From: Streptomyces chromofuscus
GTDB lineage: Bacteria > Actinomycetota > Actinomycetes > Streptomycetales > Streptomycetaceae
DNA: 64,000 nucleotides
Direction of reading: 5' to 3'
NCBI RefSeq assembly: GCF_015160875.1
Contig: NZ_CP063374.1
Location: 6,699,501-6,763,500 of the forward strand
Notes under the pieces: generated by a model
The model's input: only the letters and a program-made list of their open reading frames with translations
What the model was told of the DNA's origin: nothing
The model's database searches: none
Part shown: positions 34,451-41,247 of the stretch, piece by piece
How positions within the stretch are numbered: position 1 is the stretch's first letter
How the letters are laid out: each line of letters starts with the position of its first letter
Made by a program: the position numbers and the translations under genes

Positions 34451-34993
34451 TCAATTCCCGAAGTTCGATCGTGGCCGACCGTTGTGGCGCAGGCGGAGCC
34501 GACGACGTGGATGCGAGCGCAGCAGCGGATGGAGGTTCCACCCATGCTGCGAGGCGACGCGCAGAACGTAGCCGGCACCAGAGCCCCGGAAGAAGTGTGC
34601 TCCGAGGTCCAGGTCCCGGTGGTGCTCGTGACTGTGCTGTGATGTCTCAACCCGGCGGGTCTGCTTCTCGACGCGCCGGTCCACGCGCGCCTGGTAGTAC
34701 GCCGTGTTGCCCTCGCGTATCAGTGCCACCGGAGTCACGCACCAGAGCGGGACAAATGGCATCCGGCTCAGAGTGGCGTCCAGAACCCGTACCGCGCCGT
34801 TCTCGGCACCAGGCACCATGTAGACAATCAGCTGTGCCACCGACGCCACGCCGTAGAAACAGACGGCGAAGAAGACCCACACGACCCACCACAACGGCAG
34901 AAAGAGCAATGTCAGGGGGAGAAGCAGCAGCCAGCGCAGTACGGCCGGGCGGACAGGGAGCGGCCCCCAAGCCGGGTCGTTGTAGTCATGCAC
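34451..34993 (-). CDS. Membrane protein with basic cytoplasmic tail, possibly truncated
   Basis: 180 residues starting MHDYNDPAWGPLPVRPAVLR. Two adjoining hydrophobic helices follow (LLLLPLTLLFLPLWWVVWVFFAV and YGVASVAQLIVYMV). The rest is soluble, rich in Arg and His, with HFFRGSGAGYVLRVASQHGW. The frame stops at TGA 34451 but continues open beyond it, hinting at a nonsense mutation. It lies in the same orientation as the two lipoprotein genes and may share their transcript. Function unknown. Confidence 0.6.
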   Translation of the reverse strand: MHDYNDPAWGPLPVRPAVLRWLLLLPLTLLFLPLWWVVWVFFAVCFYGVASVAQLIVYMVPGAENGAVRVLDATLSRMPFVPLWCVTPVALIREGNTAYYQARVDRRVEKQTRRVETSQHSHEHHRDLDLGAHFFRGSGAGYVLRVASQHGWNLHPLLRSHPRRRLRLRHNGRPRSNFGN

Positions 34994-35172
34994 GGACGGT
35001 GTCTTCTCCTCGGTTTCGCCATCGCTGGGCGGTGCGGTCGTGAGTGTATGTCGGGCCGAACCTCATGGAGCGGGGTGGTGAATGACGTTCCTTGGGGAGG
35101 GTGCTGTCGGACCCGGTTGGCGGGGTCGGTGCCGCTCGGCCGGCCCGGGAGAAGCGGGGGCCGGACGGTCAC

Positions 35173-35628
35173 TCAGGCGCAGAAGTTGACACCGTTGAAG
35201 TCCCAGAACGCGTCCTGGGTCCTGGGTCCGGCGATCCCGTCGACCTCTAGGCCGGCTTTGGCGTACCGGTTCAGGAACTTCTGCAACGCAGTGATCGTCT
35301 TGGGTCCGACGAATCCGTCCTCTGCACCGGCGCCGAGGCCCAGGTCGTTGAACCATTCCTGCGCCGCCTGCCAGCTCTTGGTGCCCAGCTGCCCGTCGAT
35401 CGTGCCTGGGTTGTAACCGATTTCCTGCAGCAAGCACTGCCAGCGCTGCGCCCGGGTGGTGCTCAGTCCCAGGTTGACCACCGCGAGCGGTGCGACGGCC
35501 TCGGTACTGATCACTTGTTGCTGGGCCGGTGCGGGAGCCGCCATGGCCGTGCCTGCGGCGGTCAGACCACCGGCGGTGACCCCGACCGCGGCGGTGACAC
35601 TGACGAAGGCCTTCGTGAGAGCTCGCAT
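35173..35628 (-). CDS. Secreted peptidoglycan-binding-domain protein
   Basis: 151 residues from ATG 35626-35628. A Sec signal peptide covers residues 1-30 (MRALTKAF, cleavage after TAMA). The mature part is little more than PG_binding_1-type repeats: TIDGQLGTKSWQAAQEW (about 76-93), EDGFVGPKTITALQKFLN (103-120) and VDGIAGPRTQDAFWDF (129-144). No catalytic domain is attached, so it probably coats or senses cell wall rather than cutting it. Two cysteines (65 and 150) could form a disulfide. It is divergent from an HTH-TM protein that carries the same type of wall-binding domain. Confidence 0.85.
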   Translation of the reverse strand: MRALTKAFVSVTAAVGVTAGGLTAAGTAMAAPAPAQQQVISTEAVAPLAVVNLGLSTTRAQRWQCLLQEIGYNPGTIDGQLGTKSWQAAQEWFNDLGLGAGAEDGFVGPKTITALQKFLNRYAKAGLEVDGIAGPRTQDAFWDFNGVNFCA

Positions 35629-35941
35629 GCGTGTCGTTCGCCTCCGTTGACGTTCGATGAACGGAACCGCCCCCATCGGCCAGCTCCGCAACGAGAATGA
35701 GGGTTCAGCGCGATGTTCGGCCACGTTTGACACAGAGGTGGCGTCGTCCCGGGACGTCCAACTCGCTGACCTGCTGGGACGTTGCCTGCCGAGTCGGTAG
35801 TGCGGGACGACGACGAGCGGGTGGTGGCTGATTCTGTAGGAGGGCGGGACCCCGTTCCGTGAACGCCGTGACTGCTGATGCAGAATGAGGCCGGGACACC
35901 GGGGGGCCGGACCAACGGTCCTGAACGCGAAGGGGGGTGAC
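35629..35941. promoter_or_regulatory. Divergent intergenic region of the wall-binding gene set
   Basis: 313 bp without a gene separate the secreted protein (-) from the HTH-TM-wall-binding protein (+). It contains an exact TTGACA at 35727-35732 (+) without a convincing partner -10, and GGAGG 13 bp before the leftward start codon. No long inverted repeat was found. It should hold both promoters and any operator for the two HTH proteins. Confidence 0.4.
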
Positions 35942-36739
35942 ATGTCGCGTTGGAAAGAGTTGCCTGCTGAACTGCCGGCAGAGGTTCATCAGTTGATCGT
36001 GCGTCTCCGCAGGCTGAAGGACCGCAGTGAACTGAGCACGCGTCAACTGGCCGCGAGGACCGGGTACAGCGCGAGGTCATGGCAGCGGTATCTGAATGGC
36101 CGATCGCTGCCGCCCCGGGAGGCCGTCGAGACGACGGCCCGCGTCGGCGGTGACGATCCGACCCGGCTGCTGGTGCTGCACGAGATCGCCGCCGAACGCT
36201 GGGCGCAAGGACGCGTACTTTCCTCCGAAACTCCGGAAGACGCCCCGGCGATGCGGGCACACACGCCCACGGGCCAGCAGCCGTACGGGCGTTACCTACG
36301 CGCCGTGATAACGGCGGGTGCGGTGACCCTGGTGCTGTCCGTTTCCGCGGCGCTCCTGCTGGCTGTGCGACTCGCCGACGCCCGCGCCGAGCTCGCGGAC
36401 GCCCGCGCCGCTACGAGCGCGGGGGACCCGGCCACCGTGTCGGGGGAACTGGTGCCGGTCACCTACACCTGCCGGCTGGAGCAGCGTGACGGCCGCTGGT
36501 ACGCGGGCTTGAGCCGCACGACGGACGCCATCCTGGCGTACACCTACGTGGGGCCCGAAGTGGCCGAGGCGCAGTGCCTGCTACGCCGGACCGGCATTCC
36601 GCCAGGTGACATTGACGGCATCTTCGGCCCGAAGACGCAACGCGCGGTTGAGCGCATTCAGAAACGGGACGGGTTGGTCGTGGACGGTGTCATTGGACCG
36701 CATACCTGGAAGTCCCTACGGGAGGCGGCACCCAAGTGA
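35942..36739 (+). CDS. HTH - transmembrane - peptidoglycan-binding protein
   Basis: 265 residues from ATG 35942 with AAGGGGGG upstream. The N-terminal XRE-like HTH (about 20-75) contains LSTRQLAARTGYSARSWQRY and LNGRSLPPRE. One membrane helix (121-143, AVITAGAVTLVLSVSAALLL) follows. Outside is a linker with Ala/Asp repeats and a PG_binding_1 domain (206-262: GIPPGDIDGIFGPKTQRAVE, VVDGVIGPHTW). The topology places a DNA-binding domain in the cytoplasm and a wall-binding domain outside in one chain, suggesting a one-component envelope sensor. It overlaps the next gene by 4 bp (GTGA). Confidence 0.88.
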   Translation: MSRWKELPAELPAEVHQLIVRLRRLKDRSELSTRQLAARTGYSARSWQRYLNGRSLPPREAVETTARVGGDDPTRLLVLHEIAAERWAQGRVLSSETPEDAPAMRAHTPTGQQPYGRYLRAVITAGAVTLVLSVSAALLLAVRLADARAELADARAATSAGDPATVSGELVPVTYTCRLEQRDGRWYAGLSRTTDAILAYTYVGPEVAEAQCLLRRTGIPPGDIDGIFGPKTQRAVERIQKRDGLVVDGVIGPHTWKSLREAAPK

Positions 36740-37581
36740 CTGCGGAACATGCCCGGCTGGTTGCGATGTTGCGGGAGTTGAGGGCCCGTACGGGGCTGAG
36801 CCTGGCGGCGCTGGCGGAGCGAACGACGTACAGCAAGTCCTCTTGGGAGCGCTATCTCAACGGCAAGAGCCTGCCCCCTCGTCAGGCCGTACAGGACCTG
36901 TGCCGAGTCGCGAACGAACCGAACGGGCGGCTGCTGGCCCTGTGGGAGATCGCGGAGTCGGACGCGAGCGGACGCGCGGCGGTCGTCGCCCCTGCCGCCG
37001 AGGTGCCGCGGCAACAGTTACAGGAAGCGCCGCAGCCACCGGAGGCTTGGGGGCCACGCGATCGCAGGCGCGGGCTCATGGTCGTGCTGGCGTCGGTGTA
37101 CATCCTGCTCGTCGGGGGCGTGGCACTGGTGCTCTTCCTGTTGCCGGCTCGGGACACGGCGGAGGACGAACCGCGGTCGGCCTCCGTCCCGTACTCGCTC
37201 GCTCCCCAATGCAATGGAGCCGCCTGCGAGGGCCGAGACCCGATGCGCTTGATGTGCGGCATCGGCCCCGAGACCCTCACCACGTACCGCACTGCCACCG
37301 GTGCCCATGTGGAGCTGCGCTACAGCGAGAAGTGCGGCGCAAGCTGGGCCCGGGCCTGGGGGACCCGGATCGGCGACCGGGTGGAGGTCACCGCGGGCGG
37401 TCCGACCCACGACGTGCACATCAGGGACAAGGACAACACGGAGACCTACGCCTACACCGAGATGGCCGAAGCCCGCCCCGGCAGCACTGTCCGGACCTGC
37501 TTTCGACCTGCCGCGGGCGACGGTGAAAAGGAGTGCTTCGAGGCCCGCGTAGGCGAGGCCGCAACCACAACGCGGCCGTAG
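36736..37581 (+). CDS. HTH - transmembrane - DUF2690 protein
   Basis: 281 residues starting at GTG 36736 inside the previous stop (GTGA), so co-translated. The HTH (about 5-60) closely parallels the upstream protein (LSLAALAERTTYSKSSWERY, LNGKSLPPRQ). A membrane helix at 114-137 precedes an external DUF2690 domain with paired cysteines (CNGAACEGRDPMRLMCG, ELRYSEKCGASWARAWG, CFRPAAGDGEKECFEA). DUF2690 is a Streptomyces-rich secreted domain of unknown role. The two HTH proteins look like duplicates fitted with different outside domains and may form a heteromeric membrane regulator. Confidence 0.85.
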   Translation: MTAEHARLVAMLRELRARTGLSLAALAERTTYSKSSWERYLNGKSLPPRQAVQDLCRVANEPNGRLLALWEIAESDASGRAAVVAPAAEVPRQQLQEAPQPPEAWGPRDRRRGLMVVLASVYILLVGGVALVLFLLPARDTAEDEPRSASVPYSLAPQCNGAACEGRDPMRLMCGIGPETLTTYRTATGAHVELRYSEKCGASWARAWGTRIGDRVEVTAGGPTHDVHIRDKDNTETYAYTEMAEARPGSTVRTCFRPAAGDGEKECFEARVGEAATTTRP

Positions 37582-37606
37582 CCTCAGAGTCGTTCCCTCC
37601 CACTGC

Positions 37607-37627
37607 TAGGGCGTTTCCTTCGGATCA
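37607..37627 (+). mobile_element. IS5-type terminal sequence
   Basis: TAGGGCGTTTCC followed by TTCGGATCA resembles the termini at 38287-38308 and 38342-38360 (shared TAGGGC and TTCGGATCA). It stands just before the IS5-type transposase fragment and probably marks its left end. Confidence 0.5.
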
Positions 37628-37642
37628 TCTGACCGTTGGTTG

Positions 37643-37747
37643 ATGTGTGTCGTTGATTGTGCCCAGTGGGCGAGGATCGAGCCGTTACTGCCGGACCGGA
37701 CTATGAAGCGGGGCGGACGGTGGTATCGCGGGGGGTCGAACGGTTGA
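37643..37747 (+). pseudogene. IS5-family transposase fragment (N-terminal 34 aa)
   Basis: The frame from ATG 37643 encodes AQWARIEPLLPDRTMKRGGR, the N-terminal signature of Streptomyces IS5-group transposases, then stops at 37745-37747 after unrelated residues. All catalytic residues are missing. It lies 60 bp after the DUF2690 gene and forms the left part of an insertion-sequence scar. Confidence 0.7.
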
Positions 37748-37775
37748 GTGCCTGCGGGGTCCCAGCGGGTGCGAC

Positions 37776-38025
37776 CTAGAGGTGACGACGGGTGTGGAAG
37801 GGGATGTGTTTCACGTCCCGGTGCAGCGGTTCGGTGGAGATCAGCGAGGCGGTGAAAGCCGCGGCGAGGGCGGTGGGCGCGCCGACAGAGAACCGGGCCT
37901 GCCAGTGCGGCTCGCTCGGGTATCCGCCCCAGGCCCGCCAGATAGGGCCTTCGGAACCGGTGGTGGCGTACCGGTGGCTCACGCCGCCGAGGCCGTCCGG
38001 TGGGAGGAAGGTCTGTGTGCCGTCC
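37776..38025 (-). pseudogene. C-terminal fragment of a DUF317-like gene
   Basis: The minus frame reads TFLPPDGLGGVSHRYATTGS, then WRAWGGYPSEPHWQARFSVG and AAAFTASLISTEPLHRD, ending at 37776. The spacing of W, P, F and the LISTEPLHRD ending resembles the C-terminal repeat of DUF317 proteins, which are often associated with Streptomyces plasmids and integrative elements. The front of the gene is replaced by an IS701-type transposase fragment. Family assignment is tentative. Confidence 0.5.
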
Positions 38026-38266
38026 GTTTCACGAACTGTTGCAGGGCCTGCATGTTGCCGTCAGGCAGCCGCTCGGCCATCGGCTGGGTCGACTTACGGC
38101 GGCCATCCAGCATCAGACCCCGTAGATAACACGCGCCCCACCGCCGTTGATCCCGCCGCGGCAACGACCCGAACACATGGGCAACGAACTCCGACAACTC
38201 ACCCCGGAGTCGTTCCACCTCCCCCAGCCTCATCTGAGGAAGATGCCCATCACCAGGCGAGATCAC
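38026..38266 (-). pseudogene. IS701-family transposase fragment (N-terminal)
   Basis: MRLGEVERLRGELSEFVAHV, then RRWGACYLRGLMLDGRRKS and TQPMAERLPDGNMQALQQFV are the characteristic beginning of IS701-type DDE transposases. The frame breaks after about 80 residues at the junction with the DUF317-like fragment. The three catalytic acidic residues lie beyond the break and are absent. Confidence 0.8.
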
Positions 38267-38288
38267 CCGACGTCATGAAGCACTACTA

Positions 38289-38360
38289 GGGCCCGTCGTT
38301 CGGATCACGCCACCGATCAGCACCGTCGGCGCCCTGCGACCTGATCCGAACGACAGGCCC
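38289..38360. mobile_element. 72-bp inverted-repeat element made of two IS5-type ends
   Basis: A 19-bp sequence (38289-38307, ending GTCGTTCGGATCA) returns inverted at 38342-38360 with one mismatch and a 34-bp centre. The ends match the IS5-type terminus at 37607. It looks like a solo or miniature IS with the transposase deleted, and it lies 12 bp beyond the stop of the truncated sirtuin gene, for which it may also serve as terminator. Confidence 0.65.
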
Positions 38361-38372
38361 AAGCGGCCCGCG

Positions 38373-38568
38373 CTAGCCGGCGAGGGTGCGCAGCAGCTTC
38401 GGCAGCGCGGCGCCGATGGGTTCGCGCACGACCTCGTCGGCCCGGTCGTCGTACGGCGTCGGCTCGGCGTTGACGATGATCAGACGGGCGCCGTGGTCGG
38501 CGGCGACTCCCGCGAGGCCGGCGGCGGGCTGGACCTGGAGGCTGGTGCCGACGGCGACGAAGACCCCA
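38373..38568 (-). pseudogene. Sirtuin (Sir2) gene, N-terminal two thirds deleted
   Basis: About 65 residues remain: VFVAVGTSLQVQPAAGLAGV, RLIIVNAEPTPYDDRADEVV and the end PKLLRTLAG. This is the C-terminal part of the NAD+-binding Rossmann fold of SIR2 deacylases. The zinc-binding cysteines, the catalytic His in the HG motif and the NAD-binding GAGIS loop are gone. The sequence becomes unrelated near 38570, just before the antitoxin promoter. Adjacent IS debris suggests the cause of the deletion. Confidence 0.85.
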
Positions 38569-38620
38569 ACTCCACCAACCAGAACGACACTTAGCCGCGA
38601 CAGTCTACTAGGGTCCGCGC

Positions 38621-38821
38621 ATGCCAAGGATCAGCGTCTCGCTCGACTCCGAACTCGTCGTCGAGGCCATGGTGCTCGCGGGTGTCGGCACCCCGCAGGA
38701 CGCGGTGGAACTCGTCCTGCGCGACTACGTCGAGCGCGGCCACCGCACGGAGGCCAGGACCGCCCGGCGGGACGAGGCGCTGCGCGAGGTCGACGCCAAG
38801 CCACGGGACGTGGAGGGCTGA
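38621..38821 (+). CDS. VapB-type antitoxin-like protein (orphan)
   Basis: 66 residues: MPRISVSLDSELVVEAMVLA, then TPQDAVELVLRDYVERGHR, and an acidic/basic tail. This fits the short DUF2191/VapB ribbon-helix-helix-like antitoxins that normally precede a PIN-domain VapC toxin. No toxin gene follows: the next 11 bp lead to the end of the NUDIX gene on the other strand. TAGGGT (38609-38614) 6 bp before the ATG suggests a leaderless message. It may be a solitary regulator or the remains of a toxin-antitoxin pair. Confidence 0.7.
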   Translation: MPRISVSLDSELVVEAMVLAGVGTPQDAVELVLRDYVERGHRTEARTARRDEALREVDAKPRDVEG

Positions 38822-38832
38822 CGCCGGCCGGG

Positions 38833-39324
38833 TCAGGCGACCCGGTGCCCGTTCTCCAGCTCCACCGTCTCCGAGCCGTTCACCAGGGCGTCGAGGGCGG
38901 CGACCACACGGCGGCCCGTGGCACCGGGCAGGTGGGTCGGCAGCTCGGCGGGCGGGACGAACCGCCACGACAGCAGCTCCTCCTCCTGGAGCCGGATCGC
39001 CTTGATGTCCTCCTCGGTCAGCACGCCGCCGTCGTACAGGTACGCCACTAGCGGCGGCCGGGCCGTCCCGTGCACCCAGTCGACGGCGAGCAGCCGCCCG
39101 AGTTCCCGGTTTAGGCCGATCTCCTCGGCGGTCTCGCGGCGCGCGCCCTGCCGGGGGGTCTCGCCGTCGTCCGACTCGATCGTGCCGCCCGGCAGCGCCC
39201 AGCCTTCGCGATAGTTGGGCTCGACGAGCAGCACACGGCCCTCGGCGTCACGGAAGAGTGCGGCGGCACCGGCGAGGACGCGGGGCAGGCTCGCGATGTA
39301 CGCGGCGAAGTCAGGAGTGGTCAC
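38833..39324 (-). CDS. NUDIX hydrolase
   Basis: 163 residues from GTG 39322-39324. The NUDIX box is present in the form GGTIESDDGE followed by ARRETAEEIGL, with two extra residues between the first Gly-Glu part and the REXXEE helix compared with the canonical box. It hydrolyses nucleoside diphosphates linked to another moiety; the substrate is unknown, with ADP-ribose plausible from the nearby ADP-ribose genes. The C-terminal ELPTHLPGATGRRVVAALDA is typical of small actinobacterial NUDIX proteins. Its GTG overlaps the stop of a repetitive frame to the right (GTGA), which could mean translational coupling. Confidence 0.88.
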   Translation of the reverse strand: MTTPDFAAYIASLPRVLAGAAALFRDAEGRVLLVEPNYREGWALPGGTIESDDGETPRQGARRETAEEIGLNRELGRLLAVDWVHGTARPPLVAYLYDGGVLTEEDIKAIRLQEEELLSWRFVPPAELPTHLPGATGRRVVAALDALVNGSETVELENGHRVA

Positions 39325-39974
39325 CCTGGACAGGGTAACCAGCGCACGGTGCCGCCTTCTCCGGCGCACACCACCCCGAAGGCGCCGCGCCACGCCACAC
39401 CCGCCCGAAAACGCGCCGCCCGCCCGCCGGCTGCGCCGCTCCGGCCGCTGGACACCGCCGCCCGGGCCGCTGGACGACCCACTCCGGCCGCCTGCCGTGC
39501 CTGCCCGGTTCGCCCGCCGCGCTTGCCCGGGTCCGCTTGCCGCGCCTGCCCGGGTTCGCCCGCCGCGCTGCCCTGGCCGTCGAACGCGCTGCCGAGGGCG
39601 TTCGACGGCCCGTCGGGCCGTTGCTTGCGCCGCTCGTGCTGCTGGTCGGGCCGCCTGGCAAAGGGGGGCGCCCGGCCGTGACGCCCCGGCCCGCTTGCCG
39701 CGCCTGCCCGGTTCGCCTGCCGCGCCTGCCCGGTTCGCCGGCCGCGCTTGCCCGGGTCCGCTTGCCGTGCCTGCCTGGGTTCGCCCGCCGCGCTGCCCTG
39801 GCCGTCGAACGCGCCGCCGAGGGCGTTCGACGGCCCGTCGGGCCGTTGCTCGCGCCGCTCGTGCTGCTGGACGGGCCGCCTGGCAAAGGGGGCGCCCGGC
39901 CATGACGCCCCGGCCCGCTTGCCGGGCCGGCCCGCACCCGGTCGTCCCGAACGCGCAGCCCGCCCCAGCGCCAA
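39321..39974 (-). CDS. Possible repetitive low-complexity protein coupled to NUDIX
   Basis: A 217-codon frame (TTG 39972-39974) begins 31 bp after the ADP-ribosylglycohydrolase stop and ends in TGA overlapping the NUDIX GTG. It reads twice through PDGPSNALG[GS]AFDGQGSA and AAGEP[RG]QARQADPGKRG, a Gly/Gln/Arg-rich composition with collagen-like spacing. Two competing minus frames and one plus frame are also open here because the DNA is a GC-rich repeat, so coding status is unproven. The position between same-strand genes and the GTGA junction are the only positive signs. Confidence 0.3.
   Translation of the reverse strand: MALGRAARSGRPGAGRPGKRAGASWPGAPFARRPVQQHERREQRPDGPSNALGGAFDGQGSAAGEPRQARQADPGKRGRRTGQARQANRAGAASGPGRHGRAPPFARRPDQQHERRKQRPDGPSNALGSAFDGQGSAAGEPGQARQADPGKRGGRTGQARQAAGVGRPAARAAVSSGRSGAAGGRAARFRAGVAWRGAFGVVCAGEGGTVRWLPCPG
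39501..39924. repeat. Two ~200-bp direct repeats in a low-complexity tract
   Basis: 39501-39700 and 39726-39924 are near-identical (offset 225 bp, 224 bp at the end owing to one G less in a G-run). Each contains shorter iterations of a roughly 18-bp unit based on CCTGCCCGG, plus GCCGTCGAACGCGC and GGGCGTTCGACGGC arms that could form a hairpin. The tract lies between the NUDIX and ADP-ribosylglycohydrolase genes and is likely prone to recombination and strain variation. Confidence 0.85.
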
Positions 39975-40004
39975 GCCCTGCCCAGCCGCCCCCGAACGAA
40001 CCCC

Positions 40005-41078
40005 TCAGGCCTCCGCCTGTGTCAGGCGCAGGGTTCGTTCCGCCAGTTCGCTGATGCGGACGCCGTCGAAGCCGAAGACCGCGCTGCGGACCGTGTCCTC
40101 CAGCGGGTCCTTCCACTGCCCCGGGATCGCCTCCGCCCCGGTCAGCACGCCGGCCACCGAACCCGCCGTGGCACCGTTGGAGTCGGTGTCCAGGCCGCCG
40201 CGGACGGTCAGGGCGATGGTGCGGGTGAAGTCGCCGTCGCCGTACAGCAGCCCGGCGGTGAGCACGGCGGCGTTCGGGACGGTGTGGATCCAGCCCAGCC
40301 CGGCGGTCTCCTCGGCCACCGTGGTGAGCGTGTCCTCCCACGGCATGCGGGTCTCGTGCAGCGCGACGACCCGGCGGACCGTGCGGGCCAGACGGCTGCT
40401 CGCCGGGACGACGGCCAGCGCCTCGTCCAGCGCCTGCCGGATCGTGGGCGCGGTGAACGCGGCCGAGATCAGCGCCGCCGCCCACATGGCGCCGTAGACG
40501 CCGTTACCGGTGTGCGACAGCACCGCGTCCCGGCGGGCCAGCGCGGCGGCGCGGCGGGGCGCGCCGGGGCAGGTCCAGCCGTAGATGTCGGCGCGGATCA
40601 GGGCGCCGATCCACTCCTGGTACGGGTTGTCGTACGTCGCCGTCAGCGGCGGCTTGAGGCCACTCGCCAGGTTCCGGTACGCCGCCCGCTCGGCCGTGAA
40701 GGTCTGCAGGTACGGCAGCCGCAGCAGCCACAGGTCGCCGACCTGCTCGGTGCTGAAGCCGAAGCCGTGCGTCTCCAGCAGGTCCAGGCCGAGGATCGCG
40801 TAGTCGACGTCGTCGTCGCGGCAGCTGCCGTGGATACGGCCGCGGACGCACTGGCGCCACTCCGGGCGCAGCTCGATGGCGCCTCCGCCGGGCGGCGGCT
40901 CGGGGAGGTAGTCGGTGAGGGGCAGCGCGGAGGTCTGCCGCAGGTAGTCGTCGATGCGGTCCCGCGTCCACAGGTCGCCCTGCTCGACCGGTTTGCCGAG
41001 CATGTTGCCCGCGATCCGGCCCAGCCAGCCCCCCAGGACGCGGTCGGCGAGCTCTGGCTCAGTGCCCACAGGGGTCAT
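40005..41078 (-). CDS. ADP-ribosylglycohydrolase-family protein
   Basis: 357 residues. ARH-fold enzymes cleave ADP-ribose from proteins or hydrolyse related N-glycosidic bonds using two Mg2+. The N-terminal DRVLGGWLGRIAGNMLGKPV, metal-binding SCRDDDVDYAILGL and C-terminal GGLDTDSNGATAGSVAG (Asp-Thr-Asp) are complete. The central insertion (about 130-190, YDNPYQEWIGALIRADIYGW) is characteristic of a large actinobacterial subgroup whose substrate is unknown. The start ATG has GGAG close upstream. It lies with NUDIX, truncated sirtuin and, further away, macro-domain genes, all dealing with NAD+/ADP-ribose chemistry. Confidence 0.9.
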   Translation of the reverse strand: MTPVGTEPELADRVLGGWLGRIAGNMLGKPVEQGDLWTRDRIDDYLRQTSALPLTDYLPEPPPGGGAIELRPEWRQCVRGRIHGSCRDDDVDYAILGLDLLETHGFGFSTEQVGDLWLLRLPYLQTFTAERAAYRNLASGLKPPLTATYDNPYQEWIGALIRADIYGWTCPGAPRRAAALARRDAVLSHTGNGVYGAMWAAALISAAFTAPTIRQALDEALAVVPASSRLARTVRRVVALHETRMPWEDTLTTVAEETAGLGWIHTVPNAAVLTAGLLYGDGDFTRTIALTVRGGLDTDSNGATAGSVAGVLTGAEAIPGQWKDPLEDTVRSAVFGFDGVRISELAERTLRLTQAEA

Positions 41079-41247
41079 AGCTCCGGTCTACCCATTTCCG
41101 GCCGTCATCACAGACCGTCCTCATCCGGTTGCCCGGGGATCCCAGGGACCGGGCGGGGCATGACGGCGGGGGCGTCCTGCGGTTAAGGTCGCAGCGGCGC
41201 GACTGGCTCTGACGTGCGCGGGGCCCGGAAAGCGAGGGGAAGACAAG

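Noticed and set aside
39215..40054. Plus-strand Arg/Pro/Ala-rich protein across the repeat tract
   Set aside because: It runs antisense through the NUDIX start region and consists of repeat translation only; both flanking genes are on the minus strand.
38833..40485. A single 550-residue gene containing the NUDIX domain
   Set aside because: The extra N-terminal part is antisense or frame-shifted relative to the ADP-ribosylglycohydrolase gene and the repeat tract; the NUDIX domain has its own GTG start.
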